Source: Paraglaciecola hydrolytica (GTDB lineage Bacteria > Pseudomonadota > Gammaproteobacteria > Enterobacterales > Alteromonadaceae). Taken from it: DNA of 49,326 nucleotides. The notes beneath the pieces were generated by a model. The model saw only the letters and a program-made list of their open reading frames with translations, searched no databases and had not been told where the DNA came from. Positions 43,236 to 49,326 of this stretch are shown here, one piece after another. The stretch covers positions 867,562 to 916,887 of the forward strand of contig NZ_LSNE01000005.1 in the NCBI RefSeq assembly GCF_001565895.1, given 5' to 3'. The translations under genes and the position numbers were made by a program. The number at the start of each line of letters is the position of its first letter. Within the stretch, counting starts at the first letter, position 1.

Positions 43236-44402
43236 TTAACTTAATTGCTTACTAGGTAAATTTTCGAGATCAGCCAGCGGGTAAAGCACCTGATCACGGT
43301 AACCGGTGATCACCGGCATCAAACCAGCCAACTCACGGTCCAACTGCATATCACCACTATCAGAAACTAATGCTTTGCCAGCCAGACTATTAAGTTTATT
43401 TTTAGTGGCAATCAACAAAATGTTTTCTTTACCCACAAAACGGAGCACAGCCGGACTGAGTTGCTGATTACCACGACCAAAGATATGGCCTTGACCACCG
43501 ATTAAAGTGATCACTAATTTTGTTGCTTGATTTTTTACGTAATCGAGTAATGTGTCGGCAGTCAAGTCACTGGCGATTAGCTGCCGATCCTTGACTAAAT
43601 CAACCCCCAGCAAGGTATTAGCAAGGCCAAGCTCCTGCATCACAAAATCCACGGTGGAGCCCGAACCCATAATAAAATAATGCTGTGGATGTTCAGCCAT
43701 GATATCGATTATGTGGGCGGCGATATCAGTGAGTACCAGTTCGTCTGATTCTTTGCCTCCCATTTTAACCGCCTGTATATAACGCAATTCTGTCGGAACT
43801 TGCATCTCGCCATATTGCCGCGCATTGACACGCCCTTGGCGGAAGAGATCCTCGTCGATGTCCATAACATCAGCTTGATTCAAACTAACTATTTGTCCTT
43901 GGATCACCTGAGACAATACTCGACCAGCCGCTTGTGGAGTAATGGCATAAACCCCTGAATGAATTTTACAACCTGCAGGCACTCCTAATACGGGAATATG
44001 CTGGTCAATAACATGGCAAATATTACGAGCTGTACCATCGCCACCGGCAAATAATACTAAATCTACGTGCTGAGCTAACAAAGCCTTTGCCGTGGCTTCG
44101 GTATCGCTGCCTTCGGTTTGTATGTTGTTACTCTGGTATACCAAGGTATAGGTAAACCCCATGGCTTTGGCTAAGTCTTCGCCCATTTCACCGGCCGCCG
44201 TCAATATATGTACCTTGTCTTTTAATTGGCTAATTTCGTCCAGTGCCAAACGGGTTTTGTCAGCGGCTTTTTTTTGTGCGCCTAACGCTAAAGCTTTGCT
44301 GCGGATCTCAGCACCATCACTGCCTTTTAATGCCAGCGCACCACCAATACCAGCATAGGGGTTAATAATCAGACCAAGTGTAAAGGGTTTGTCAGACATC
44401 AA
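43236..44402 (-). CDS. ATP-NAD kinase family protein
   Basis: A 388-aa cytoplasmic protein with the NAD-kinase/diacylglycerol-kinase-like fold. The N-terminal INPYAGIGGALALKGSDG and the LVLFAGGDGTARNI motif (the GGDGT loop binds the phosphate donor) are clear, and VLGVPAGCKIHSGVYAITPQAAG is also conserved. It is longer than housekeeping NAD kinase and belongs to the AcoX-like group, whose exact substrate is not well known. The start overlaps the end of epmC by about 11 nt, so epmC, this gene and yfcL form one operon. Confidence 0.82.
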   Translation of the reverse strand: MMSDKPFTLGLIINPYAGIGGALALKGSDGAEIRSKALALGAQKKAADKTRLALDEISQLKDKVHILTAAGEMGEDLAKAMGFTYTLVYQSNNIQTEGSDTEATAKALLAQHVDLVLFAGGDGTARNICHVIDQHIPVLGVPAGCKIHSGVYAITPQAAGRVLSQVIQGQIVSLNQADVMDIDEDLFRQGRVNARQYGEMQVPTELRYIQAVKMGGKESDELVLTDIAAHIIDIMAEHPQHYFIMGSGSTVDFVMQELGLANTLLGVDLVKDRQLIASDLTADTLLDYVKNQATKLVITLIGGQGHIFGRGNQQLSPAVLRFVGKENILLIATKNKLNSLAGKALVSDSGDMQLDRELAGLMPVITGYRDQVLYPLADLENLPSKQLS

Positions 44403-44937
44403 AATCTCGCTCTGTTGGTTTTGCTGTACCGTAAAAAGCGACTAAAGCATCGATAAATATTTGAGCTCTGGGAGGAAATCCATTCTGTATATAAGCGATT
44501 GCCTGTTGACGCACATTATGCGTAAAACCAATAACATCCACTGGCGCACCATTAAGATTGTCGGTGCTCACTCTGAAGTTTTTGCCACAAGCCACTGAAA
44601 ATGCCCACTCAATGGCCTGAGGCTTGATTTCGACTTGCTCAAATTCAACTTGTTGCTTTGCATCACGTCCATCCGGACTGTACCAGTAGCCGTAGTCTTC
44701 TAATAAACGGCGTGTTTTACCTGCTAAACACCAATGGGCGATCTCATGTAAGGCACTGGCAAAATAACCGTGAGCAAAGATGATGCGATGTTGCCGATGT
44801 TGTCTGTCAGCCGGCAAATAAATAGGTTCTGCCTCGCCTCTGACTAAAATGGTATTTTCGCTACGTGAAAATGTTTGGCCAAATAAGTTGATTAAATCCT
44901 GATAGTTAAATACTTGCTCTTTAACACCCTTATCCAT
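44392..44937 (-). CDS. epmC: Elongation factor P hydroxylase EpmC
   Basis: A 181-aa cytoplasmic enzyme that hydroxylates the modified lysine of elongation factor P, after EpmA and EpmB have acted. Family blocks are EPIYLPAD, RIIFAHGYFASALHEIAHWCLAGK (with HExxH), YGYWYSPDGRD and EVKPQAIEWAFSVACG. I start at MDKGVKEQVFNY (44937), which gives the same length as E. coli EpmC; frames open further to 45030 add no conserved sequence. It is the first gene of a three-gene minus-strand operon. Confidence 0.88.
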   Translation of the reverse strand: MDKGVKEQVFNYQDLINLFGQTFSRSENTILVRGEAEPIYLPADRQHRQHRIIFAHGYFASALHEIAHWCLAGKTRRLLEDYGYWYSPDGRDAKQQVEFEQVEIKPQAIEWAFSVACGKNFRVSTDNLNGAPVDVIGFTHNVRQQAIAYIQNGFPPRAQIFIDALVAFYGTAKPTERDFDV

Positions 44938-45149
44938 AAAACAAAGGGGTGCTGTAAGTTCAGCCAAGGACAAGCCGGATTCTCGTGATGATATGGGGTA
45001 ATTGTGTGTACTTCTCATAAGGGCGCGCATTTTAAACTGAAGCCCTGATGACTTCCAGCTATTGTTTTCAGAGTTATATTACGCCAAGCTATGGCAAGTT
45101 TTATAGGCTCACACCGAGTAGAGCTATCAATGGAAGTTATTCCTAGTCT

Positions 45150-45866
45150 ATGACGGATATTAGTAAACACATTCTACGTCACCTGCATAGCGTACATACC
45201 ATGCAGGAAATTGCCGAAAAAGCCGGTCTACTAAGTACTATCAGCGCGGTGCAAAGTTGGCAATGTCAGCGATTATTACTCAGCCATCAGGCGATTTATC
45301 AACAAAAAAATTACCAAGTCGCCTTGGATTTTTTTGTACATGAGTTATATGGCCCCAAAAATTTCAGCCAACGAGATCAGGACATAATACGAGTTGTGCC
45401 CAAGATGGCTTTGTTACTGCCTGTTAGCGCATTACAGTCTTTGGCTTCTGCCCTAGAATTAAATGCTTTAACTTATGAACTCGACTTTGCCTTAGCTAAA
45501 CAGCTGAAAGACCAAGCATTAGATGACATCATCATTAACCGTGAGACTTACCTTGCTGCGTATCGAGCCTGCAACAACGCCAATATGCGCCAGCAACAAA
45601 TTCATCTCATTGAAGTTATGGGCAAAGATTTAGCTCAAGCAGTCAATATACGTGGTGTTTCGAGTTTACTGATGTTATCCCGCAAGCCAGCCAAAATAGC
45701 GGGGGTTTATACCCTACATCAATTTATCGACTCTGGTTATAAAGCCTTTAAACCCATCAGCAATGTTGACGATTTTATTTTACCCATAGTACATTTTGAA
45801 CAAGGATTAAAAGATCAGATGTTTGACCTGAATATGCCTAACCCCTTGCCCACCCTATTGGCCTAA
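45150..45866 (+). CDS. Conserved protein of unknown function (FFLEE-motif-like)
   Basis: A 238-aa cytoplasmic helical protein. The segment ALDFFVHELYGPKNFSQRDQDIIRVVP (about 60-86) recalls a widespread proteobacterial family that databases call FFLEE-motif protein, for which no activity is known to me. No catalytic motif is evident. It ends 1 bp before the thioesterase gene, so the two are cotranscribed. It is divergent from the epmC operon. Confidence 0.6.
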   Translation: MTDISKHILRHLHSVHTMQEIAEKAGLLSTISAVQSWQCQRLLLSHQAIYQQKNYQVALDFFVHELYGPKNFSQRDQDIIRVVPKMALLLPVSALQSLASALELNALTYELDFALAKQLKDQALDDIIINRETYLAAYRACNNANMRQQQIHLIEVMGKDLAQAVNIRGVSSLLMLSRKPAKIAGVYTLHQFIDSGYKAFKPISNVDDFILPIVHFEQGLKDQMFDLNMPNPLPTLLA

Positions 45867-45867
45867 A

Positions 45868-46332
45868 ATGCCAGTACCACTTACACAACTTAACTGGCGT
45901 TATGCTCAACCTTTTGTCACCCAGTGGACGGTTACTAGCGAGCAAATCGATCATTATGGTCATGCCAATAACGTGGTTTATGTGAGTCAGTTAGAAAAAG
46001 TTGCCTGGGCACATTCTAATCAGCTAGGTTTAACCATCCAACAATATCAAGCCTTAGATCGTGGCATGGCAATTAGTCGCCATGAAATATCCTATCTGGG
46101 TGCAGCTTATTTAGCTGATCAAGTTGCTTGCGCAACTTGGATTGTAGAATGTGACCAAAGATTAAAACTAAGCCGTGAATTTCAGTTTATCCGCCTTAGT
46201 GATGGTCAAACACTGCTCAGCGCCCGTACTGATTTTGTATGCATCGCCTTATCTACCGGCAAAGCTAAGCGTATGCCTGCCGAGTTTGCGCACATTTATG
46301 GGCAGGCTAAAATTGCGGTTACGGTACAATGA
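45868..46332 (+). CDS. Acyl-CoA thioesterase, hot-dog fold (4HBT)
   Basis: A 154-aa cytoplasmic enzyme of the 4-hydroxybenzoyl-CoA thioesterase group. The catalytic motif is DHYGHANNVVYV (Asp28, His, Asn), followed by EISYLGAAYLADQVACATWI and the RTDFVCIALSTGKAKRMP strand typical of YbgC/FadM-like proteins. It hydrolyses acyl-CoA or acyl-ACP; chain length is unknown. It overlaps the next gene by 4 nt (ATGA), so it is translationally coupled to it. Confidence 0.82.
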   Translation: MPVPLTQLNWRYAQPFVTQWTVTSEQIDHYGHANNVVYVSQLEKVAWAHSNQLGLTIQQYQALDRGMAISRHEISYLGAAYLADQVACATWIVECDQRLKLSREFQFIRLSDGQTLLSARTDFVCIALSTGKAKRMPAEFAHIYGQAKIAVTVQ

Positions 46333-47486
46333 GGGGCCATCCTCTTTTATGGCTAATTTGTTTAGTGTCAGTGACATTAAACGTATATTTGATTTATGGC
46401 ATGACTTCAGCTTCAAAACCCTATACTCCCCCTAAAAACCAAGCAAGCCCGGCAGGCAATCAAACACCTGCTAATCATAACCTTGCACCTGATGAAAATG
46501 TACTTTCACATCAAAATGACAACATAACGACTTTAACTGCACAACGAAAATCAGTTCCGCAAAATGACAATCGAAGTGACCTGTTAGCGCAGGCTGCAAG
46601 TTTACTGCTTGAAGAAGATTACACTGAATTGCGCCTGTTACTACGTGACTATTTACAGCAACACCCCTTAGATATGGATTTTTTATTACTCGAAGCCCAG
46701 CTCAATGTTAAAACTGAATTGCTCAGTGATGCTATTGCTCATTATTACAGTCTAACTAAGCTACCAATGAGTGCGGCGCAATATCAGGAAATACACAACC
46801 GTATTAGCGAACTAAGTGGCCAGACGATTAGTCAGTTACAACGCGCTTACAGTTGGGATACTTTGGCAATATTTGTTGAACCGCTATTACAACTCGAACC
46901 CCAAAACCGCAGTTATATACTCGCCTTAGCCGAGGCTTATGCCCAGCAAAATCAATTTAATCTGATGGAAAACATTCTGGCGAGTCTTGATTTTGACGAC
47001 CCGGCATCAGAGCGAATTCGTCAACTAAATTTAACGGCTTCATCTGCCAATGAGTATGGTGGGGATGATTCAATGTCCGCCGACAGTACTGCCCACAAAG
47101 CCGCCAATATGAGCATTAAATTACTGCAAATAGGCGACCAATATATTGTTAACGGCCTATTGAGTGGCAATAACGTGGCCTTACTGATTGATACAGGAGC
47201 CTCAATTACCGCCCTCTCGCGACAATACTTTAATGGCTTAAGCAACCGCCATAAAGTCAATTTTGTTGGCCGCTTTAGTGTGAATACTGCGTCTGGGCCA
47301 GTATTAGCTCCCATGTATCAATTCAGTGAGTTGAAACTAAATCATGCTGTGGTCGAGAATATTTCAGTCGTCGTTTTGCCCATGCGTAACATAGATAACG
47401 TAAATGGCTTATTAGGTATGAACTTTTTGCGTGAGTTTGATTTTAAGATTGATCAGCGCAAATCACAGTTGTTACTCAAACGATAG
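46329..47486 (+). CDS. Membrane-anchored retropepsin-like aspartic protease with helical repeats
   Basis: A 385-aa protein. One N-terminal hydrophobic segment (LLWLICLVSVTLNVYLIYG) anchors it, with the rest presumably periplasmic. A Pro/Gln/Asn-rich linker is followed by TPR-like helices (about 85-220) and a C-terminal retroviral-type protease domain with VALLIDTGASITALS (Asp288) and GLLGMNFLREFDFKID. Such domains act as homodimers. The combination of repeats and protease suggests a periplasmic processing enzyme; its target is unknown. Confidence 0.75.
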   Translation: MRGHPLLWLICLVSVTLNVYLIYGMTSASKPYTPPKNQASPAGNQTPANHNLAPDENVLSHQNDNITTLTAQRKSVPQNDNRSDLLAQAASLLLEEDYTELRLLLRDYLQQHPLDMDFLLLEAQLNVKTELLSDAIAHYYSLTKLPMSAAQYQEIHNRISELSGQTISQLQRAYSWDTLAIFVEPLLQLEPQNRSYILALAEAYAQQNQFNLMENILASLDFDDPASERIRQLNLTASSANEYGGDDSMSADSTAHKAANMSIKLLQIGDQYIVNGLLSGNNVALLIDTGASITALSRQYFNGLSNRHKVNFVGRFSVNTASGPVLAPMYQFSELKLNHAVVENISVVVLPMRNIDNVNGLLGMNFLREFDFKIDQRKSQLLLKR

Positions 47487-47566
47487 TTGTCTATGCTCGC
47501 AATGAATTACGGCAAACATTTTACACTGTCTCCAATACTCACAATGTTCAGGAATAAGACTTAGTC

Positions 47567-48424
47567 ATGAAGTATATTTGGGCCATCGTATTTTTAATTT
47601 GTAGCACTTTACCAGCCTATCTTAGCCTTGATCTATTCAACTCTAATGAACACACTCAAACTAAACAAACCTTAGTCGTTGAAAACCTCGTCAATCAACA
47701 AATCTGGCCCAGCCTTACACTGCTAACAGAGCATAGTCCACCAGGTGGCTATCTGGATGATTCAGGGAAAGTTGCAGGTAACACTGTCGAACTGCTACGC
47801 ATTTTAAGTGAGCGTTTAGGCGAAAAAACCAATATCGAACTACTTCCCTGGGCTAGAGCACTTGAACTAGCTAAAACCCAAACTAACATTGGCTTGTTTG
47901 AAACCATCAGATCAGCAGAACGGGAAGACTGGTTTCATTGGGTAGGGCCACTCAAAATTTACGACATTGCTTTGTATGCACGGCAAGGCAAAATGTCAGC
48001 GCCACTCACTAAACAAAACATCAATAATAAACTCATTGCCTGCGCCAATCGCGGCTCAAGTTATGTAAAGTATCTTGAAGATCTGGGATTTCGTATTGGC
48101 ATTAATCTGGTGCAAACGGTTAACGAAGATAACTGCGCAAAATTAATGATCCAAGGAAAGGTAGATGTTGCACCCTATAATGAGCGCTCAATTGAAGATT
48201 TAGCGTCACAACTCGATCCACAAATAAAACTTATGCCCGTTTTTCCCCTATCGCAAATTTCCCTTTATTTGGCATTTTCCAAAGATGTCGATACCAAAAG
48301 GGTGCAACAATGGCAACAAGCTCTCGAACAAAGTTACCGCGATGGCACCATGCGCCGTTTATATACAGGTACTTATAATGAAAAGCAGATCAAACGCTTA
48401 GAAGATATCGTAAAAAAACATTAA
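47567..48424 (+). CDS. Periplasmic solute-binding protein, family 3-like
   Basis: A 285-aa secreted protein. An N-terminal signal or anchor (KYIWAIVFLICSTLPAYLSL) is followed by an amino-acid-binding-type fold: PPGGYLDDSGKVAGNTVELLRILSERLG, then LPWARALELAKTQTNIGLFETIRSAERE, and a hinge region ending in LAFSKDVDTKRVQQWQQALEQSYRDGTMRRL. No transporter genes are adjacent, and many Alteromonadales carry such orphan proteins. It may bind small amino-acid-like ligands for sensing. Independent gene; no terminator hairpin is obvious after it. Confidence 0.72.
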   Translation: MKYIWAIVFLICSTLPAYLSLDLFNSNEHTQTKQTLVVENLVNQQIWPSLTLLTEHSPPGGYLDDSGKVAGNTVELLRILSERLGEKTNIELLPWARALELAKTQTNIGLFETIRSAEREDWFHWVGPLKIYDIALYARQGKMSAPLTKQNINNKLIACANRGSSYVKYLEDLGFRIGINLVQTVNEDNCAKLMIQGKVDVAPYNERSIEDLASQLDPQIKLMPVFPLSQISLYLAFSKDVDTKRVQQWQQALEQSYRDGTMRRLYTGTYNEKQIKRLEDIVKKH

Positions 48425-48461
48425 CAGGAACAAGCCTCTCTGCAGGAGAAGATTAATCTCT

Positions 48462-48629
48462 TTTAGTAATTATATAGGTCGGCTACGTCAGTAGCACTTG
48501 GCTAATCGTTGCTTAGAGTCCTATGACGCAGTACTCGATGTTTGTAGCAAAGCTTGGAATAACTTTATTAGCGATCTAAACCACGTTAGCAGAATGTACT
48601 CTCGAGATTGGTTGGTGATCAACCATTAA
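48462..48629 (+). pseudogene. IS630-family transposase C-terminal remnant
   Basis: Translating this stretch gives NYIGRLRQ, a stop, then HLANRCLESYDAVLDVCSKA followed by WNNFISDLNH and SRDWL to a stop at 48627-48629. The pattern (L-R-Q, then LANR..ESYDA..D.C..AWN, then a final R.W) is that of the C-terminus of IS630-type transposases. An in-frame TAG (48492-48494) and the lack of the upstream DDE part show it is dead. No terminal inverted repeat could be placed. Confidence 0.55.
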
Positions 48630-48776
48630 GATGGGATGGTATTACGAGAATCTGTATTGTATAACACTTTATGGGTATGGTTGCCCTTTGGGATTTGCTC
48701 TGCGCGGCAGCGCTTAGAATGAAGTCACCTTAATCAAGTTCAATAAAGGCCTGTTGTTTTGCGACCATCAGAAACG
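48630..48776. other. Spacer between IS remnant and the rRNA-side terminators
   Basis: No gene or clear motif seen. Confidence 0.4.
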
Positions 48777-48804
48777 AAAAAAGCCACCCTATTAAGGTGG
48801 CTTT
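48777..48804 (-). terminator. Second intrinsic terminator downstream of the rRNA genes
   Basis: AAAGCCACC (48780-48788) pairs with GGTGGCTTT (48796-48804); on the minus strand the stem is followed by a T-run. It directly follows the broken 5S copy, as a genuine terminator follows the intact 5S gene. Confidence 0.8.
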
Positions 48805-48810
48805 GTTCTA

Positions 48811-48894
48811 ATTGGGAGCCTGGCGGTCGACTGCAGGGATGCAGGAGGTAGGGCGAAGCAGGATGCCAGAGCCGAGTGCTACTCTCACATGGGG
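48811..48894 (-). pseudogene. Broken 5S rRNA tail with a 48-nt insert
   Basis: ATTGGGAGCCTGGCGGT (48811-48827) and GTGCTACTCTCACATGGGG (48876-48894) are identical to adjoining parts of the real 5S gene end (49244-49279), where they are contiguous. Here 48 nt (48828-48875), containing two small hairpins, separate them. Past 48894 the match ends. It is a duplicated 5S 3' end that has received an insertion. Confidence 0.75.
48831..48875. repeat. Paired-hairpin element, copy A (inside the 5S remnant)
   Basis: CTGCA-GGGA-TGCAG (48831-48844), then GAGGTAG, then a weaker stem holding GCAGGATG, ending in CGAG-type sequence. It shares its plan with copy B at 48952-48997. Confidence 0.5.
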
Positions 48895-48951
48895 GTGAAA
48901 CTGGATTTTTTAGCAACGTAGTTGCGCCCAGTTGAACGGCACCACATGCGA

Positions 48952-48997
48952 CCACCATGGATGGTGGAAGGTAGAATAACGCAGGAGCAGTTATCGA
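48952..48997. repeat. Paired-hairpin element, copy B
   Basis: CCACCAT-GG-ATGGTGG (48952-48967), then AAGGTAG, then ATAAC-GCAGGAGCA-GTTAT (48976-48994), then CGAG. The stems differ in sequence from copy A while the linker (AGGTAG), the loop words (GGATG, GCAGGA) and the end (CGAG) agree, which suggests selection or copying of structure. A third GGATG-loop hairpin is CCGACA-AGGA-TGTCGG (49137-49152). Confidence 0.5.
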
Positions 48998-49206
48998 GAT
49001 GTTGTGACTGGTGCGCAACACCAAGGACGGGTTGTTACTTTGAAGTTTATGCACAACGATGCAACTTAGCAGTTTCCCGATGGGTATGGGTGAGGGCGGA
49101 GGCTTTTGCGAAGCGCAGCTTTGCCCGTCTGAACGACCGACAAGGATGTCGGGCTGGTTAGTTCACCAGGGAGGGCTTGATACTCGGAAGCCTAAATTTC
49201 TGGCAT

Positions 49207-49237
49207 AAAAAAAGGGCTACCCTTGCGGATAGCCCTT
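49207..49237 (-). terminator. Intrinsic terminator of the rRNA operon
   Basis: AAGGGCTA (49212-49219) pairs with TAGCCCTT (49230-49237); on the minus strand the stem is followed by seven T residues. It stands directly after the 5S gene. Confidence 0.85.
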
Positions 49238-49246
49238 AATCTAATT

Positions 49247-49326
49247 GGGAGCCTGGCGGTGTGCTACTCTCACATGGGGAGACCCCACACTACCATCGCC
49301 GCTAATGCGTTTCACTTCTGAGTTCG
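49247..49326 (-). rRNA. rrf: 5S ribosomal RNA, 3' part (gene continues beyond the window)
   Basis: On the minus strand this reads CGAACTCAGAAGTGAAACGC, then the GATGGTAGTGTGGGGTCTCC region and GTGAGAGTAGCACACCGCC to the end at GCTCC, which is the conserved 3' two thirds of gammaproteobacterial 5S rRNA. The 5' part lies outside the window. Its presence on the minus strand implies that a complete rRNA operon continues to the right. Confidence 0.93.

Noticed and set aside
48740-49161. Open frames on both strands in the spacer next to the 5S gene
   Set aside because: They run through terminators, the broken 5S tail and paired hairpins; the protein sequences follow from these structures.
1-49326. 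CRISPR array or tRNA genes
   Set aside because: I looked for regularly spaced direct repeats and for cloverleaf patterns with GTTCGAATC-type T-arms and saw none. This was a reading by eye, so a divergent tRNA could be missed.

Overview
The window looks like chromosomal DNA of a marine gammaproteobacterium of the Alteromonadales, most like the Glaciecola/Paraglaciecola group. This rests on gene content and order: pdxB-asd-fimV, fabB next to mnmC, then yfcL and epmC, with HDOD and DUF481 genes. It was judged by eye from protein motifs, with no database search.

Layout. (1) 1-6.7 kb, core genome: an RhlE-like DEAD-box helicase, YjbQ, a DUF1289 protein, an alpha/beta hydrolase, an HDOD protein and two tandem DUF481 outer-membrane proteins. 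(2) About 6.76-25.52 kb, a genomic island. Its right end carries a five-gene overlapping minus-strand operon whose first three genes match the gamma-mobile-trio recombination module (GmtY and GmtZ, both with a complete tyrosine-recombinase R-H-R-H-Y signature, then GmtX), followed by a VPA1267-type coiled-coil protein and a RecD-like helicase. Further left are a truncated, frameshifted integron-integrase remnant, a divergent XRE-regulator module and two small unknown genes. The left half is a heavy-metal resistance cluster: CadR/MerR-type regulator, small CDF exporter, DUF3703 protein, CzcD, a His/Cys-rich periplasmic protein and CzcC-CzcB-CzcA. (3) 25.5-29.8 kb: outer-membrane protein, GGDEF/EAL protein and cupredoxin-like protein, one minus-strand operon. 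(4) 30-39.9 kb: FimV, Asd and PdxB, a hydrolase and class II aldolase pair, a Crp/Fnr regulator and FabB. (5) 40-48.4 kb: MnmC, YfcL, ATP-NAD kinase family protein, EpmC, a plus-strand operon (conserved protein, thioesterase, retropepsin-like protein) and a solute-binding protein. (6) 48.4-49.3 kb: an IS630-type remnant, a broken 5S rRNA tail with a 48-nt insert, paired hairpins, and the 3' part of a 5S rRNA gene on the minus strand.

The most interesting observation is the island junction. Just after the stop codons of the two flanking convergent genes lie the two halves of what reads as one bidirectional terminator: AAAACCGACAT at 6745-6755 and ATGTCGGTTTT at 25524-25534. The simplest reading is that the element integrated into the loop of a palindromic terminator and pushed the arms 18.8 kb apart. 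The element appears to carry an inward-facing terminator near each end, which would restore transcription stop for both neighbours.

How the genes work together. CadR probably senses Cd/Pb/Zn-type ions and controls a promoter with a 19-bp spacer in front of the first exporter. The CDF pumps move metal from cytoplasm to periplasm and CzcCBA moves it out of the cell. The recombinases mobilise the element. The role of the helicase and of the small cargo genes is unknown.
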